From: Bacteroidales bacterium
GTDB taxonomy: Bacteria > Bacteroidota > Bacteroidia > Bacteroidales > WCHB1-69
NCBI GenBank assembly: GCA_017962275.1
Contig: JAGCVQ010000001.1
Location: 1 to 37,852, forward strand
DNA: 37,852 bases
Reading direction: 5' to 3'
In this document: positions 18,369 to 27,335 of the stretch, in pieces
Position numbering within the stretch: position 1 is the first letter of the stretch
Layout of the letters: each line of letters begins with the position of its first letter
The notes under the pieces: generated by a model
Database searches by the model: none
Seen by the model: the letters and a program-made list of their open reading frames with translations, nothing else
Told to the model about the DNA's origin: nothing
Made by a program: the position numbers and the translations under genes

Positions 18369-18376
18369 CAAAAGTA
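18369..18376 (-). promoter_or_regulatory. -7 box TACTTTTG for lon
   Basis: TAnnTTTG match on the minus strand directly preceding the rpmE2 terminator hairpin. The expected transcription start would fall within the hairpin, leaving only part of it in the lon leader. No well-spaced -33 TTG was found. Confidence 0.45.
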
Positions 18377-18389
18377 CAAAATAAATGGA

Positions 18390-18659
18390 TTATTTGGATT
18401 TGCCAGCTTCAAAATGGCGGGCATATTTGTTGCGGAATTTATCCACACGACCAGCGGTGTCCACCAACTTCATCTTACCGGTGAAGAAGGGGTGAGAGGT
18501 GCTGGAAATCTCTAATTTCACGAGCGGATATTCATTTCCGTCTTCCCAAACAATCGTATCTTTCGTGTTAACCGTTGACTTGGTCAGGAACGCGTAATCG
18601 TTCGACATGTCCTTGAAAACCACGGTTCTGTACTCCTTCGGATGGATGTCTTTTTTCAT
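18390..18659 (-). CDS. rpmE2: 50S ribosomal protein L31 type B
   Basis: An 89-aa ribosomal protein. It begins [19 protein letters not shown] and contains [29 protein letters not shown], both characteristic of L31. It lacks the CxxC zinc motif of the A form, so it is the zinc-independent type B paralogue; this is the standard L31 in many Bacteroidota. Its own -7 box lies upstream at 18698-18705 and a terminator downstream, so it is monocistronic. Confidence 0.97.
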   Translation of the reverse strand: MKKDIHPKEYRTVVFKDMSNDYAFLTKSTVNTKDTIVWEDGNEYPLVKLEISSTSHPFFTGKMKLVDTAGRVDKFRNKYARHFEAGKSK

Positions 18660-18697
18660 AATATCTTCTATTTTTTTCAGTCGTTAAAATTGGACGG

Positions 18698-18705
18698 CAA
18701 AAATA
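18698..18705 (-). promoter_or_regulatory. -7 box TATTTTTG for rpmE2
   Basis: CAAAAATA on the plus strand reads TATTTTTG on the minus strand, 38 nt before the rpmE2 start. A TTG is present 15 nt further upstream. Confidence 0.5.
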
Positions 18706-18762
18706 CACTTTTTTTAATATCAACCATATTGGGGTTGGGAATTTTTTTTCAACACCCATTTA

Positions 18763-18806
18763 TGGCTCAAAGTTCAAGGTTCAAGGTTCAAAGTTCAAGG
18801 TGTTTG
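18763..18806. repeat. Heptamer array at the 3' end of the four-helix-bundle gene
   Basis: Tandem TTCAAGG/TTCAAAG units. The stop codon (18788-18790) and the last Leu-Glu-Leu codons of the four-helix-bundle gene are part of the array. Confidence 0.75.
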
Positions 18807-19183
18807 GAACCGCGATAGTTACTTGATTTGATACTTTTAATAAAAGATGAAATTGCCTTGCTAAGCGTCATACAGTCATTGTAAAGGCATTTTGCAGTTT
18901 CGTTATCTATGAAACCCACGTCAGATGCACGGATTATTTGGCTTCGGACTTCTCCACAGGAACCTTTGGCAATATACAAGAAATTGACGAACTCTTTGTT
19001 ACCATCACGCTCAAACCCTTCTGCTATATTGTCCATCACGGAACCTGCTGAAGCATGTATCTGTTGCACAAATCTCGTATCTTTATGGAATTCCCCTTCT
19101 TTGGTGATACGATATACTTCTTTGCACAAGTCTCGCGCCATCTGAAAAATGGTTAAATCTTCAAACTTTTGCGCTTTCGACAT
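18788..19183 (-). CDS. Four-helix bundle protein (23S rRNA-intervening-sequence/S23 family)
   Basis: A 131-aa protein of the TIGR02436 four-helix bundle family. It has the characteristic openings KFEDLTIFQMARDLCKEVY and QIHASAGSVMDNIAEGFER, then NFLYIAKGSCGEVRSQ. Members form pentamers and were first noticed in intervening sequences of 23S rRNA genes; the function is unknown. Here the gene is not in an rRNA operon but between ruvB and rpmE2, wrapped on both sides by the same heptamer repeat type. The 3' array even encodes its last residues. That makes it look like an independently inserted unit. No -7 box of its own was found. Confidence 0.88.
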   Translation of the reverse strand: MSKAQKFEDLTIFQMARDLCKEVYRITKEGEFHKDTRFVQQIHASAGSVMDNIAEGFERDGNKEFVNFLYIAKGSCGEVRSQIIRASDVGFIDNETAKCLYNDCMTLSKAISSFIKSIKSSNYRGSKHLEL

Positions 19184-19258
19184 ACTTTGAACCTGGAACC
19201 TGGAACTTTGAACTTTGAACTTGGAACTTGGAACCTGGAACTTTGAACCTGGAACTCA
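19184..19258. repeat. Heptamer array between ruvB and the four-helix-bundle gene
   Basis: About ten tandem 7-nt units of the form TKGAACY (TTGAACC, TGGAACC, TGGAACT, TTGAACT). The ruvB stop codon (19256-19258) sits at its edge. The longest and most regular heptamer array in the window. Confidence 0.85.
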
Positions 19259-20281
19259 GAACAGCTCCCCTTGTCCCGACACATACCTCGACTTCCCCAA
19301 ATGCTTGAACGCCAAATCCGTGGCTTCGCGGCCGCGGGGGGTGCGCATGAGGTAGCCCTCCTGGATCAGGAACGGCTCATAAACCTCTTCGATGGTGCCG
19401 GGGTCTTCGCCCACCGCCGTGGCGATGGTGCTCAAACCCACCGGACCGCCCTTGAACTTCTCGATGATGGTGTTCAGGATGCGGTTGTCCATTTCGTCCA
19501 AGCCGTGCTGATCGACGTTCAGCGCGGTGAGGGCGACCTGCGTGATGGGCAGCGTGATGGTGCCGTCGCCTTTGATCTGCGCGAAATCACGGACACGTCG
19601 CAGGAGCAGGTTGGCAATACGCGGCGTGCCACGACTGCGGCTGGCAATCTCGTAGGCGGCATCCTCGTCAATCGGGATGTCCAAAATGGAGGCCGACCGT
19701 TTGATGATGTTGCCAAGAGTCTGGGTGTCATAGTATTGCAGACGCAGGTTGATGCCGAAACGCGACCGCAGCGGTGCCGTCAGCAGACCCGACCGGGTGG
19801 TTGCGCCCACCAACGTGAACGGGTTGATGGTAATCTGCACGCTTCGCGCACTCGGACCGCTGTCGATCATGATGTCGATTTTGTAATCCTCCATCGCGGA
19901 GTAAAGGTACTCCTCCACCACGGGCGAAAGTCGGTGAATCTCGTCGATGAAGAGCACGTCGTGAGGCTCCAAATTGGTGAGCAGTCCTGCCAAATCGCCA
20001 GGCTTGTCGATGACCGGCCCTGAGGTGACGCGCACGTTCACGCCCATCTCGTTGCCGATGATGTGCGATAGGGTGGTCTTGCCTAATCCCGGAGGGCCGT
20101 GTAACAATACATGGTCCAACGCCTCCCCACGCCCTTTCGCGGCATGAACGAAGACCATCAGATTTTCCAAAACCTGCTGTTGTCCCTGAAATTCAGTGAA
20201 TTGCGCAGGGCGTATCGCACGTTCGAACTCTTTGTCCGAGGCCGACAGATGCTGTTTGGTGGGATCTAAATTCTCGTTCAT
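19256..20281 (-). CDS. ruvB: Holliday junction branch migration helicase RuvB
   Basis: The 341-aa AAA+ motor of the RuvABC resolvasome, driving branch migration with RuvA. It contains [18 protein letters not shown], Walker [15 protein letters not shown], Walker [14 protein letters not shown], sensor 1 [11 protein letters not shown], and [13 protein letters not shown], followed by a C-terminal winged helix ([28 protein letters not shown]). Full length. It is third in the run recA - TPR lipoprotein - ruvB, 5 nt after the TPR gene, and probably depends on the recA promoter. Confidence 0.97.
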   Translation of the reverse strand: MNENLDPTKQHLSASDKEFERAIRPAQFTEFQGQQQVLENLMVFVHAAKGRGEALDHVLLHGPPGLGKTTLSHIIGNEMGVNVRVTSGPVIDKPGDLAGLLTNLEPHDVLFIDEIHRLSPVVEEYLYSAMEDYKIDIMIDSGPSARSVQITINPFTLVGATTRSGLLTAPLRSRFGINLRLQYYDTQTLGNIIKRSASILDIPIDEDAAYEIASRSRGTPRIANLLLRRVRDFAQIKGDGTITLPITQVALTALNVDQHGLDEMDNRILNTIIEKFKGGPVGLSTIATAVGEDPGTIEEVYEPFLIQEGYLMRTPRGREATDLAFKHLGKSRYVSGQGELF

Positions 20282-20286
20282 GGCGG

Positions 20287-21288
20287 TTAACGTTGCAGTT
20301 TGTCCAAACGGTTCAACCCCTTGATAGCCGGCTCGAAGTTGGTGGAGAGCTTCAACGCCTCTTCGTAGTCCTTGCGGGCGGCGACGTAATTGCCCAAATA
20401 CTCGTAGGCTACGCCCCGGTTGCAGACGGCGTACACGAACTTCGGGTTGATCTGCAGCACCTGCGTAAATAGATCCACTGCCTCGTTGTATTTGCGAAGA
20501 CTGTCATCTAAATACAAGTAACCCAAATTGTTAAGTGATGGAATATGGGTGGAGTCAATACCGATTGCCGTCTTGTACTCCTGTTCCGCCTCTTCCAACT
20601 TGTCCATATCTTGGAACATCTTGCCGAGATTGTAGTGAAGCTCCACATTGTTGGGATCGACTTTCAGACCGTTCTGGTAATAGGAAATGGCGATGGGGTC
20701 GTTTTTCTGCTGGTAGAAGTAACCAAGCTCGCTGTAGGCCTTGACCTCGCGGGGATCTTGGTCGATAACTAACTGAAGCATACGCAGATAGCCGACCGTA
20801 TCCTGCATATCTTTGAGCATGAAGGCTTTGATGAGATACGCTTTCGGATTGTGGGGATGCCGTTGCACCGCCTCGTCAAGGGTTTTGCCGCAATCCTCGT
20901 ACTGACGTGTATAGTATTGCAGTTCAGCGAGTTTCAATCGTGCTTCGTTGTTTTCCTCATCCTTGGAGATGGCCTTCAGCAGCATCTCCTCCGTCAAGTC
21001 GGTTTCGTGCTGCGCGAAGTAGAGGTCGGAGAGCATCACGTAATACTTGCTGCTGTCGGGCTGCAGCTGGATGGCCGTCTGCATGTCGGCGATACCCTTG
21101 TCTATCTCCTTGTTGAGGTAGTAGTAGTTCGCCCGCTTGTAATAATTTTCGGACTTTTTGGGATGCTTGTCGATGTTCATGCACAGTTCGGCCAGCTCCG
21201 GCGGCAGGTCGGCATACTTGTTCTTGTTATGGCAGCCGTAACCGAGGAGTAACAACAGTATTAGCAGGCAGGAGATAATTCTTTTCAT
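20287..21288 (-). CDS. Tetratricopeptide repeat lipoprotein
   Basis: A 333-aa envelope protein with unknown role. The signal peptide ends in a lipobox-like LGYGC (C19), predicting lipid anchoring. From about residue 45 onward it is built of tandem 34-residue TPR units, for example [59 protein letters not shown] and [25 protein letters not shown], so it is a protein-binding scaffold. Its ATG shares a base with the recA stop (TAATG), tying its expression to recA; ruvB follows 5 nt later. A lipoprotein within a recombination operon is odd. Confidence 0.88.
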   Translation of the reverse strand: MKRIISCLLILLLLLGYGCHNKNKYADLPPELAELCMNIDKHPKKSENYYKRANYYYLNKEIDKGIADMQTAIQLQPDSSKYYVMLSDLYFAQHETDLTEEMLLKAISKDEENNEARLKLAELQYYTRQYEDCGKTLDEAVQRHPHNPKAYLIKAFMLKDMQDTVGYLRMLQLVIDQDPREVKAYSELGYFYQQKNDPIAISYYQNGLKVDPNNVELHYNLGKMFQDMDKLEEAEQEYKTAIGIDSTHIPSLNNLGYLYLDDSLRKYNEAVDLFTQVLQINPKFVYAVCNRGVAYEYLGNYVAARKDYEEALKLSTNFEPAIKGLNRLDKLQR

Positions 21289-22310
21289 TATTTCATGTTT
21301 TCCTTAATCGCCTCGCGGATCTTGGCCTCGATCTCGTCGGAAAGCTCGGGGTTGTCGTTGAGGAGCTGTTTCACGCTGTCGCGGCCCTGTGCGAGCTTGG
21401 AGTCGCCGTATGAGAACCACGAGCCGGCTTTCTTAATAATATTGTATTCGACACCCAAGTCCACGATTTCGCCCGATTTGGAAATGCCCTCGCCGAACAT
21501 GATGTCGAACTCGGCGGTGCGGAACGGAGGCGCGACTTTGTTCTTCACCACCTTGACTTTCACGTGGTTACCGATGGCCGTGTCGCCGTCCTTGATCTGG
21601 GTCTGGCGGCGGATGTCGAGGCGCACGGAGGCGTAGAACTTCAGCGCGTTACCGCCGGTGGTCGTCTCGGGATTGCCGAACATGATGCCGATCTTCTCAC
21701 GCAACTGGTTGATGAAGATACAGCAACAGCCTGTTTTATTGATGGTTGCGGTCAGCTTGCGCAACGCTTGCGACATCAAACGTGCCTGCAAACCGACTTT
21801 CGAGTCACCCATGTCGCCCTCGATTTCGCTCTTGGGGGTAAGGGCGGCCACGGAGTCAATGACGATGATGTCGATGGCGCCGGAGCGGATGAGATTGTCG
21901 GCGATTTCAAGGGCCTGCTCGCCGTTGTCGGGCTGCGAAATCAGCAGTTCGGCGGTGTTGACACCCAGTTTCTCGGCGTAGAAGCGGTCGAAGGCGTGTT
22001 CCGCGTCGATGAAGGCTGCGATACCGCCCTGCTTCTGCGCCTCCGCGATGGCGTGGATGGCTAACGTGGTCTTACCGGAGGATTCGGGTCCGTAAATCTC
22101 TACGATTCTGCCTTTTGGGAATCCGCCGACACCTAATGCCGTGTCGAGGCCGATCGAGCCGGTGGAGATGACATCCATCTCCTCGATGTGCGTCTCGCCC
22201 ATACGCATGATGGAGCCCTTTCCGAACGTTTTTTCGAGTTTTTCGAGCGTGGAGTTGAGCACTTTCAGTTTCTCCGCATTCACATTGTTTTTAATTTCTT
22301 CTTTTTCCAT
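21288..22310 (-). CDS. recA: Recombinase RecA
   Basis: The 340-aa DNA strand-exchange protein and SOS coprotease. Walker A is GPESSGKTT; also present are [55 protein letters not shown], the Q194-type [31 protein letters not shown], and [11 protein letters not shown]. There is no intein and the length is normal. A well-formed promoter precedes it. It is followed without a gap by a TPR lipoprotein gene and ruvB. Confidence 0.98.
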   Translation of the reverse strand: MEKEEIKNNVNAEKLKVLNSTLEKLEKTFGKGSIMRMGETHIEEMDVISTGSIGLDTALGVGGFPKGRIVEIYGPESSGKTTLAIHAIAEAQKQGGIAAFIDAEHAFDRFYAEKLGVNTAELLISQPDNGEQALEIADNLIRSGAIDIIVIDSVAALTPKSEIEGDMGDSKVGLQARLMSQALRKLTATINKTGCCCIFINQLREKIGIMFGNPETTTGGNALKFYASVRLDIRRQTQIKDGDTAIGNHVKVKVVKNKVAPPFRTAEFDIMFGEGISKSGEIVDLGVEYNIIKKAGSWFSYGDSKLAQGRDSVKQLLNDNPELSDEIEAKIREAIKENMK

Positions 22311-22338
22311 TCTTGTCAGGTTTAATGATTTCAGGGGG

Positions 22339-22368
22339 CAAAGGTACGCTTTTTTTCAATCGTTCCAA
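22339..22368 (-). promoter_or_regulatory. recA promoter
   Basis: On the minus strand TTG (22368-22366) is followed after 19 nt by TACCTTTG (22346-22339). This is the best -33/-7 spacing seen on this strand. The leader to the recA ATG is about 20-25 nt. Confidence 0.65.
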
Positions 22369-22418
22369 GCCCAAAATCAGAAAAATATTTCCTTGGAAAC
22401 TAACTGTTTACCACAAAT

Positions 22419-22436
22419 TTAACTATTAATAGTTAA
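22419..22436. promoter_or_regulatory. 18-bp perfect palindrome TTAACTATTAATAGTTAA
   Basis: A perfect inverted repeat centred between 22427 and 22428, about 50 nt upstream of the recA -33 box. The same half-site TTAACTATT recurs in an inverted repeat at 31748-31773. A dimeric regulator site is possible. Confidence 0.4.
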
Positions 22437-22485
22437 TTTAAAATGACGGATTTCGGAGGATTCGTCATCGATTGCCCCGATATGC

Positions 22486-22586
22486 GTCAAAAGTTTGAAA
22501 CCTGAAACTTGAAACCTGAAACACAGAGTACATCAAACCCCACTTTGAACCTTGATCCTTGAACCTTGAACTTGGAACTTGGAACC
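22486..22586. repeat. Degenerate heptamer array upstream of purA
   Basis: Units such as TTGAAAC, CTTGAAC and TTGGAAC in loose 7-nt register, interrupted around 22520-22545, end just before the purA -7 box. Each unit carries a TTG. Confidence 0.65.
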
Positions 22587-22596
22587 AAAAAAATCG

Positions 22597-22604
22597 TATC
22601 TTTG
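22597..22604 (+). promoter_or_regulatory. -7 box TATCTTTG for purA
   Basis: Clear TAnnTTTG followed by CC, 24 nt before the ATG at 22629. Candidate TTG boxes come from the heptamer repeats, at spacings of 15 and 22 nt. Confidence 0.6.
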
Positions 22605-22628
22605 CCCCGTTTTTCAAACAACGGAAAT

Positions 22629-23897
22629 ATGAAAATGGACATTCTGCTCGGCCTGCAATGGGGCGACGAAGGCAAAGGCAAAATCGTGGATGTGCTCACA
22701 CCCAAATATGACGTGATCGCGCGCTTCCAGGGCGGTCCCAACGCGGGCCACTCGCTGGAATTCAACGGACACCGGCATGTGCTGCACATCATCCCCTCCG
22801 GCATCTTCCACAAAAGCAAAGTCAACATCATCGGCAACGGCGTGGTGATCGACCCGATTATTTTCGAAGAAGAGATCAACGCGCTGATTGACATGGGTTT
22901 AACCCCCACCGACAACCTCTATATCTCCCGCAAGGCGCATCTGATTCTGCCCACGCACAAACTGCTGGACGCCGCGCAGGAGGCCCGCAAAGGCAACCAG
23001 AAAATCGGATCCACGCTCAAGGGCATCGGACCGACCTACACCGACAAAACCGCCCGTTCGGGGCTGCGCGTGTGCGACCTCGAATCGCCTGATTTCGAGG
23101 CCAAATACCGCCAGAAAATCGATGAGCACATCGAGATGCTCAAGAATCTCCATTTCGATTATGAGACTATGCTCGCCGATTTGGATGCGAAATGGCGCAA
23201 GTCGTTAGAGACTATTCGCAAATTCACGTTTATTGATAGTGAATACGTTGTACACCAGTATCTTACAGACGAAAAATCCGTCTTGGCAGAAGGTGCCCAG
23301 GGCACACTGTTGGATGTGGAATTCGGCGCCTACCCGTTCGTGACATCCTCCAACACCATCGCCGCCGGAGCGTTCACAGGTCTCGGTTTGGCCCCGCACT
23401 ACGCCGGCCGCGTTTTCGGCATCGTGAAGGCCTACTGCACCCGCGTGGGCAGCGGTCCCTTCCCGACGGAACTCTTCGACGAGATGGGCGAGTTCCTCCG
23501 CAAGGAAGGTAACGAATACGGCGCAACCACCGGAAGACCAAGACGTTGCGGCTGGCTCGACCTCGTCGCGCTCCAGTACGCCCTAATGATCAACGGCGTC
23601 ACCGACATCGCGCTCACCAAAGCCGATGTCCTCGACAAACTCGACGAAATCAAAGTCTGCACCGCCTATCGCGTGAACGGCGAGCTTACCGACCGGATGC
23701 CCTCCGCCACCGACGTGGAGATCGAACCCGTCTATACCACCCTGCCCGGCTGGAAAGAGGACATCTCCGACTGCAAAACTTACGAATCCCTGCCGCAAAC
23801 CTTCAAGGATTACATCAAATTCATTGAGGATAAGACGAATACGAAGGTTTCTATCGTTTCGGTAAGTCCGGATCGCGAAGGCACAATCTTCAGATAA
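22629..23897 (+). CDS. purA: Adenylosuccinate synthetase
   Basis: A 422-aa GTP-dependent ligase of purine biosynthesis that joins IMP and aspartate into adenylosuccinate. Diagnostic features: the N-terminal GLQWGDEGKGKIVD P-loop with catalytic Asp, NAGHSLEFNGHRHVLHIIPSG, GSTLKGIGPTYTDK, LAEGAQGTLLDVEFGAYPFVTSSNT, and the TTGRPRRCGWLD and ALTKADVLD stretches. The frame runs back to 22566, but ATG 22629 fits both the promoter and the protein family; ATG 22635 is also possible. Monocistronic by appearance. It belongs to the same adenine nucleotide branch as the amn gene at 6393. Confidence 0.97.
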   Translation: MKMDILLGLQWGDEGKGKIVDVLTPKYDVIARFQGGPNAGHSLEFNGHRHVLHIIPSGIFHKSKVNIIGNGVVIDPIIFEEEINALIDMGLTPTDNLYISRKAHLILPTHKLLDAAQEARKGNQKIGSTLKGIGPTYTDKTARSGLRVCDLESPDFEAKYRQKIDEHIEMLKNLHFDYETMLADLDAKWRKSLETIRKFTFIDSEYVVHQYLTDEKSVLAEGAQGTLLDVEFGAYPFVTSSNTIAAGAFTGLGLAPHYAGRVFGIVKAYCTRVGSGPFPTELFDEMGEFLRKEGNEYGATTGRPRRCGWLDLVALQYALMINGVTDIALTKADVLDKLDEIKVCTAYRVNGELTDRMPSATDVEIEPVYTTLPGWKEDISDCKTYESLPQTFKDYIKFIEDKTNTKVSIVSVSPDREGTIFR

Positions 23898-23931
23898 GGT
23901 CCCAAGTTTCAAATTTCAGGTTCAAATCACG

Positions 23932-23978
23932 CTAAACTATTAACTCTTAACTATTAACTCTTAACTCTTAACTGTTCC
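23932..23978. repeat. Heptamer array TAACTMT before the TldD-like gene
   Basis: Six near-perfect 7-nt units (TAACTAT, TAACTCT, TAACTGT) end 2-3 nt before the start codon at 23980. Confidence 0.8.
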
Positions 23979-23979
23979 C

Positions 23980-26900
23980 ATGTCCTCCTGCCCAAAAGTC
24001 TGGTTATTGCGGTTTCTTTGTTACGCGCTGCTTTGGGTAGGCGGCACGGCTGTTTTTGCGCAAAGTACGCCGGAAGAGGACGAGTTCTTGCAGCTTTTGC
24101 GCTCCGAACTGCAACAGCAGTACGATTCGCTGCAGCAGACAAACGTTCGTCCCTATTTCATGGCTTACCGGGTCAACGAGACCACGGAGCATTCCATTTC
24201 GGCCAATTTCGGGAAGATTTATGACAATTCCACCTCGAAATCGGTTGTTTTGACCATCGAGATGCGAGTGGGAAAACCTGAAACGGACAATTACCACTAT
24301 CTCACCTACAAAACCCCTTACGTCAAGCAGATACCGCTGCCTTTAGATGAGAATCCCGCTTTGGTCCGGAAGATTCTTCGGAAGGAGACCCGAGAGGCGT
24401 ACCAAGAGGCTGTGGATCGATACACTGATAATATAGTCGCGGAAAGGTTTCTCGTTGGAGATGAGGATGTTGAAAAGTTTCTCTATATGTCCAATGATCG
24501 AGATGGATACTATGCAACGCCCGTTGACAGGGAGTCGCACTGGAATGAGACGCTTTGGATACGGAATCTTGAACACAGCACGGCTTCTACAGAATTGGAT
24601 TTAAGGGAAAAATCCGCTAACATTCGTTATCAGTCAATTCGCAAGTATCTGGTTAACAGCGAGAAAAGTTACTTTGTAAAAAACGATGAAAACACCTTGC
24701 TGACCTTACGGGTAGGAGGCTTGACCCTGGATGGTGTTCCCGAACATATTGAGCGACAACATTATACATTTTTTCCCGACCAGCTTCCGGATGGGGATGT
24801 GCTTCGTACCGAAATGGAGGAGATGGAAATGCTGTTCTCTCATCTGGTTCGAGCTGAAAAATGCGGTTCGTCAAGCTGTCCTGTCTTACTCTCTCCGCAA
24901 GCTTCTTCGGTATTGATTCACAATCTGTTAGGACATGATTTGGAGAATCCCAACGACAATTATTTACGCAACAGAATCGGGCAACAGATACTGCCGGAAT
25001 CCTTTTCCGTATATACTAATCCTATCACATTGGCATCCTACTACAAGAATTATCATGGCGGTTCCTATTTATACGATGACGAAGGGACTATGGGACAATC
25101 CGTTGACCACATTGATCACGGTGAGCTTCGGCCGCTAATGCTTTCTTCGCGTACGCAGCAACCCGATGCCTACGAATCCTACGGCAATGCCCGGGGTAAC
25201 AGTCGGTTGCCCTCTCCGCGGCAGTCCAATCTTTTCCTTAGATCCGACAAGCCTCTGAATGACAATCAGTTGTTGGAGGCCTTGTCTCGCGAAACAAAAA
25301 TGCAGTCGCTGGAATATGCCTTGTATGTGAAGGAGGTGGAGGTACGTTGCGATACCGATGATGTGATAACACTCTATCCAACAGTCTGTTATAAAATCTA
25401 TCCAAACCATAGCAAGCCGGATGAAATGGTGCGCGATGTGCTGTTGACCGGCAGCAAACAACAATGGCTTAGCAACGTATTGGTGGCTGGGGAAGATGCT
25501 GATTATGTGGCTATTACGTGTCATAGTCAGCAAGACGACTTGATGACCTGCGGTTCCGCACCGGCACTGCTTTTTGGCAATGTTGAAGTAAGACCGCAAC
25601 ATAAAACGCTCCACCCCCAAAGAATCGTTCGGTACCCTACGATAACGGCATCCAATACGCCCATGTCCACGATGGAAGTCTTCACAAAATCGGCACAACA
25701 AGAATGGGAAACGGACGTGGAACACCTGAAAATCGGAGATGAAACCGCACCCTATTACGAGGAATTTTTGATGACGGATGCACGAATTTTCACGGTCGAA
25801 GCTTCCGAAGGCAGCGTGTTCTATGTCAACGAAAAGCCTGTCCGACAGTTTGTTCCGAGATTGCTGCTGGGCGACGACCGTTTCAATAATGAGAATGTGG
25901 CGGAAACCGTAACCCCGCCTGAAAGCTATCCGCTGCCCTTCAACAACTATAGTACTTTTGCTGAAGAATTCCGGGATGCGGCGGACGCTGAATACCCAAA
26001 AGCGCTCAAACAATGGAAGACCAAGCAGGCCTTGTTGCCCACACCGGAATCCCGCACCTTGCCCGACCGTTCGTATGCACCCGCCACGCAGACAGATGAC
26101 GAGTGCACGTTTGATTATCCCACGATGAACAATTTGCAGCACCTCGCCTGCGATGCCTCCGCCGCACTTGCCAAGCACGATGGCCTGAGCCGCTCCGGTG
26201 TCAATATATATATAATGTTGGGCAACGCTTACTTCTGGAACAGCGAAAAGACGACCTACAGCCGCCCGGTTTCGGTTATCGGGGTGCAGATTTACGGGGC
26301 GTTGGAGCTTGGTCAGCCTGCATCGGAGTTTGACAAGGTTGTGGAATACAGCGATGCCAAAACCCTGTTCTTTCCCTCCGTGGATTCGCTTTTCTCATCT
26401 CAACGTATTCACAATGAGATTGATATCTTCGCCAAACATCTGCAAGAAGTGCGAGACAAGCGGTATCAATCCCACGTCCTTTACGTCGGGCCCATATTGA
26501 TTGAAGGCGAGGCGGTCGGGCAAATCTTGGCTTCCACTTTGTTAGAGGGAACGCCTAATTTGATGGCGCACCGTGAATCGCTCATGTCTGTCAAAACCGA
26601 CGGTCAATCCTTTGAAAACCAGCTGGATAAGATTATCACTTCGAAGAAGATTTCCGTGACGGCGAACAAAAGCGGCGATCAATTCGACAAATCCGCTTTC
26701 GTCCGTCATGAAAAGACGGATGCCGAGGGAGTGGAGGCTCAGGAGACCGAAATCATCCGAAACGGCGAGCTGATTTCGCTGATGGGTAACCGAAACGTCA
26801 CGAAATCAACGCCTTACAGCAACGGATTCCAGCAATTGGCAATCCATAACGAAGGATGTTTCGCCACACGCGGCGCCTCCCGCATCGACTTTACGCACAA

Positions 26901-27294
26901 AGCCACCGTTTCGCACAAAAAGCTCAAACAGCAGCTCTTCAAGGAGGCCAAAAATCAGGGCTATAGCTATGCATACATCATCCGACAAGTCTATAATGCT
27001 GACATGCGGAATGTTATAAAAGGTAAGTCCGCACCGTATATGCAGCTGATGCAGTGTTATCTTGTGAACGTCCATACTGGCGAAGAGATTCCGATTGTGG
27101 ATGCCCGGATGTTGAGTCCCAACTTCGATTTATTGCAAAATATCCTGTATGTTTCTGATAAACAGGAAGCTTTTCCCATCATGATGCGGGTTCCCGGCGC
27201 AACCGGCACCCGCGATTTCCCCTTTGCCGGCGTGCCCACGTGCATCGTCGCGCCTAATGTAATATTATTGAAACAAGGGATGGTGGTAAATTAG
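23980..27294 (+). CDS. Secreted tandem TldD/PmbA-like protein
   Basis: A 1104-aa predicted periplasmic protein with a signal peptide ending AVFAQ (about residue 28). Two TldD/PmbA-like halves follow. The first (about 30-600) has the counterpart of the HExxxH motif as HNLLGH (H314, H319, with N315 where the catalytic Glu is expected), then YLYDDEGTMGQSV, a PSPRQSNLFL stretch, and LMTCGSAP carrying C524, which aligns with the third zinc ligand of TldD. The second half (about 620-1104) has VLYVGPILIEGEAVGQIL in the equivalent place, without metal ligands. TldD and its partner PmbA/TldE act as a heterodimeric protease, so this looks like a secreted, fused version. The Glu-to-Asn change puts catalysis in doubt. 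No -7 box was recognised. Confidence 0.82.
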   Translation: MSSCPKVWLLRFLCYALLWVGGTAVFAQSTPEEDEFLQLLRSELQQQYDSLQQTNVRPYFMAYRVNETTEHSISANFGKIYDNSTSKSVVLTIEMRVGKPETDNYHYLTYKTPYVKQIPLPLDENPALVRKILRKETREAYQEAVDRYTDNIVAERFLVGDEDVEKFLYMSNDRDGYYATPVDRESHWNETLWIRNLEHSTASTELDLREKSANIRYQSIRKYLVNSEKSYFVKNDENTLLTLRVGGLTLDGVPEHIERQHYTFFPDQLPDGDVLRTEMEEMEMLFSHLVRAEKCGSSSCPVLLSPQASSVLIHNLLGHDLENPNDNYLRNRIGQQILPESFSVYTNPITLASYYKNYHGGSYLYDDEGTMGQSVDHIDHGELRPLMLSSRTQQPDAYESYGNARGNSRLPSPRQSNLFLRSDKPLNDNQLLEALSRETKMQSLEYALYVKEVEVRCDTDDVITLYPTVCYKIYPNHSKPDEMVRDVLLTGSKQQWLSNVLVAGEDADYVAITCHSQQDDLMTCGSAPALLFGNVEVRPQHKTLHPQRIVRYPTITASNTPMSTMEVFTKSAQQEWETDVEHLKIGDETAPYYEEFLMTDARIFTVEASEGSVFYVNEKPVRQFVPRLLLGDDRFNNENVAETVTPPESYPLPFNNYSTFAEEFRDAADAEYPKALKQWKTKQALLPTPESRTLPDRSYAPATQTDDECTFDYPTMNNLQHLACDASAALAKHDGLSRSGVNIYIMLGNAYFWNSEKTTYSRPVSVIGVQIYGALELGQPASEFDKVVEYSDAKTLFFPSVDSLFSSQRIHNEIDIFAKHLQEVRDKRYQSHVLYVGPILIEGEAVGQILASTLLEGTPNLMAHRESLMSVKTDGQSFENQLDKIITSKKISVTANKSGDQFDKSAFVRHEKTDAEGVEAQETEIIRNGELISLMGNRNVTKSTPYSNGFQQLAIHNEGCFATRGASRIDFTHKATVSHKKLKQQLFKEAKNQGYSYAYIIRQVYNADMRNVIKGKSAPYMQLMQCYLVNVHTGEEIPIVDARMLSPNFDLLQNILYVSDKQEAFPIMMRVPGATGTRDFPFAGVPTCIVAPNVILLKQGMVVN

Positions 27295-27335
27295 TCATCG
27301 GCACACGAGTATATAATCATCGGTTCATGACAATA

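Larger units (their letters stand above)
22311..22628. other. Divergent regulatory region between recA and purA
   Basis: This 318-nt stretch has no gene. From left to right it holds the recA promoter on the minus strand (22339-22368), an 18-bp perfect palindrome (22419-22436), heptamer-type repeats (about 22486-22586) and the purA -7 box (22597-22604). No SOS box was recognised. Confidence 0.7.

Noticed and set aside
19184-19258. Assembly or adapter artefact
   Set aside because: Similar arrays with different unit sequences occur in many gaps and are in register with gene ends, which argues for genuine genomic repeats.
22311-22628. SOS/LexA operator upstream of recA
   Set aside because: No known LexA-type inverted repeat could be recognised; the 18-bp palindrome does not match one I know.
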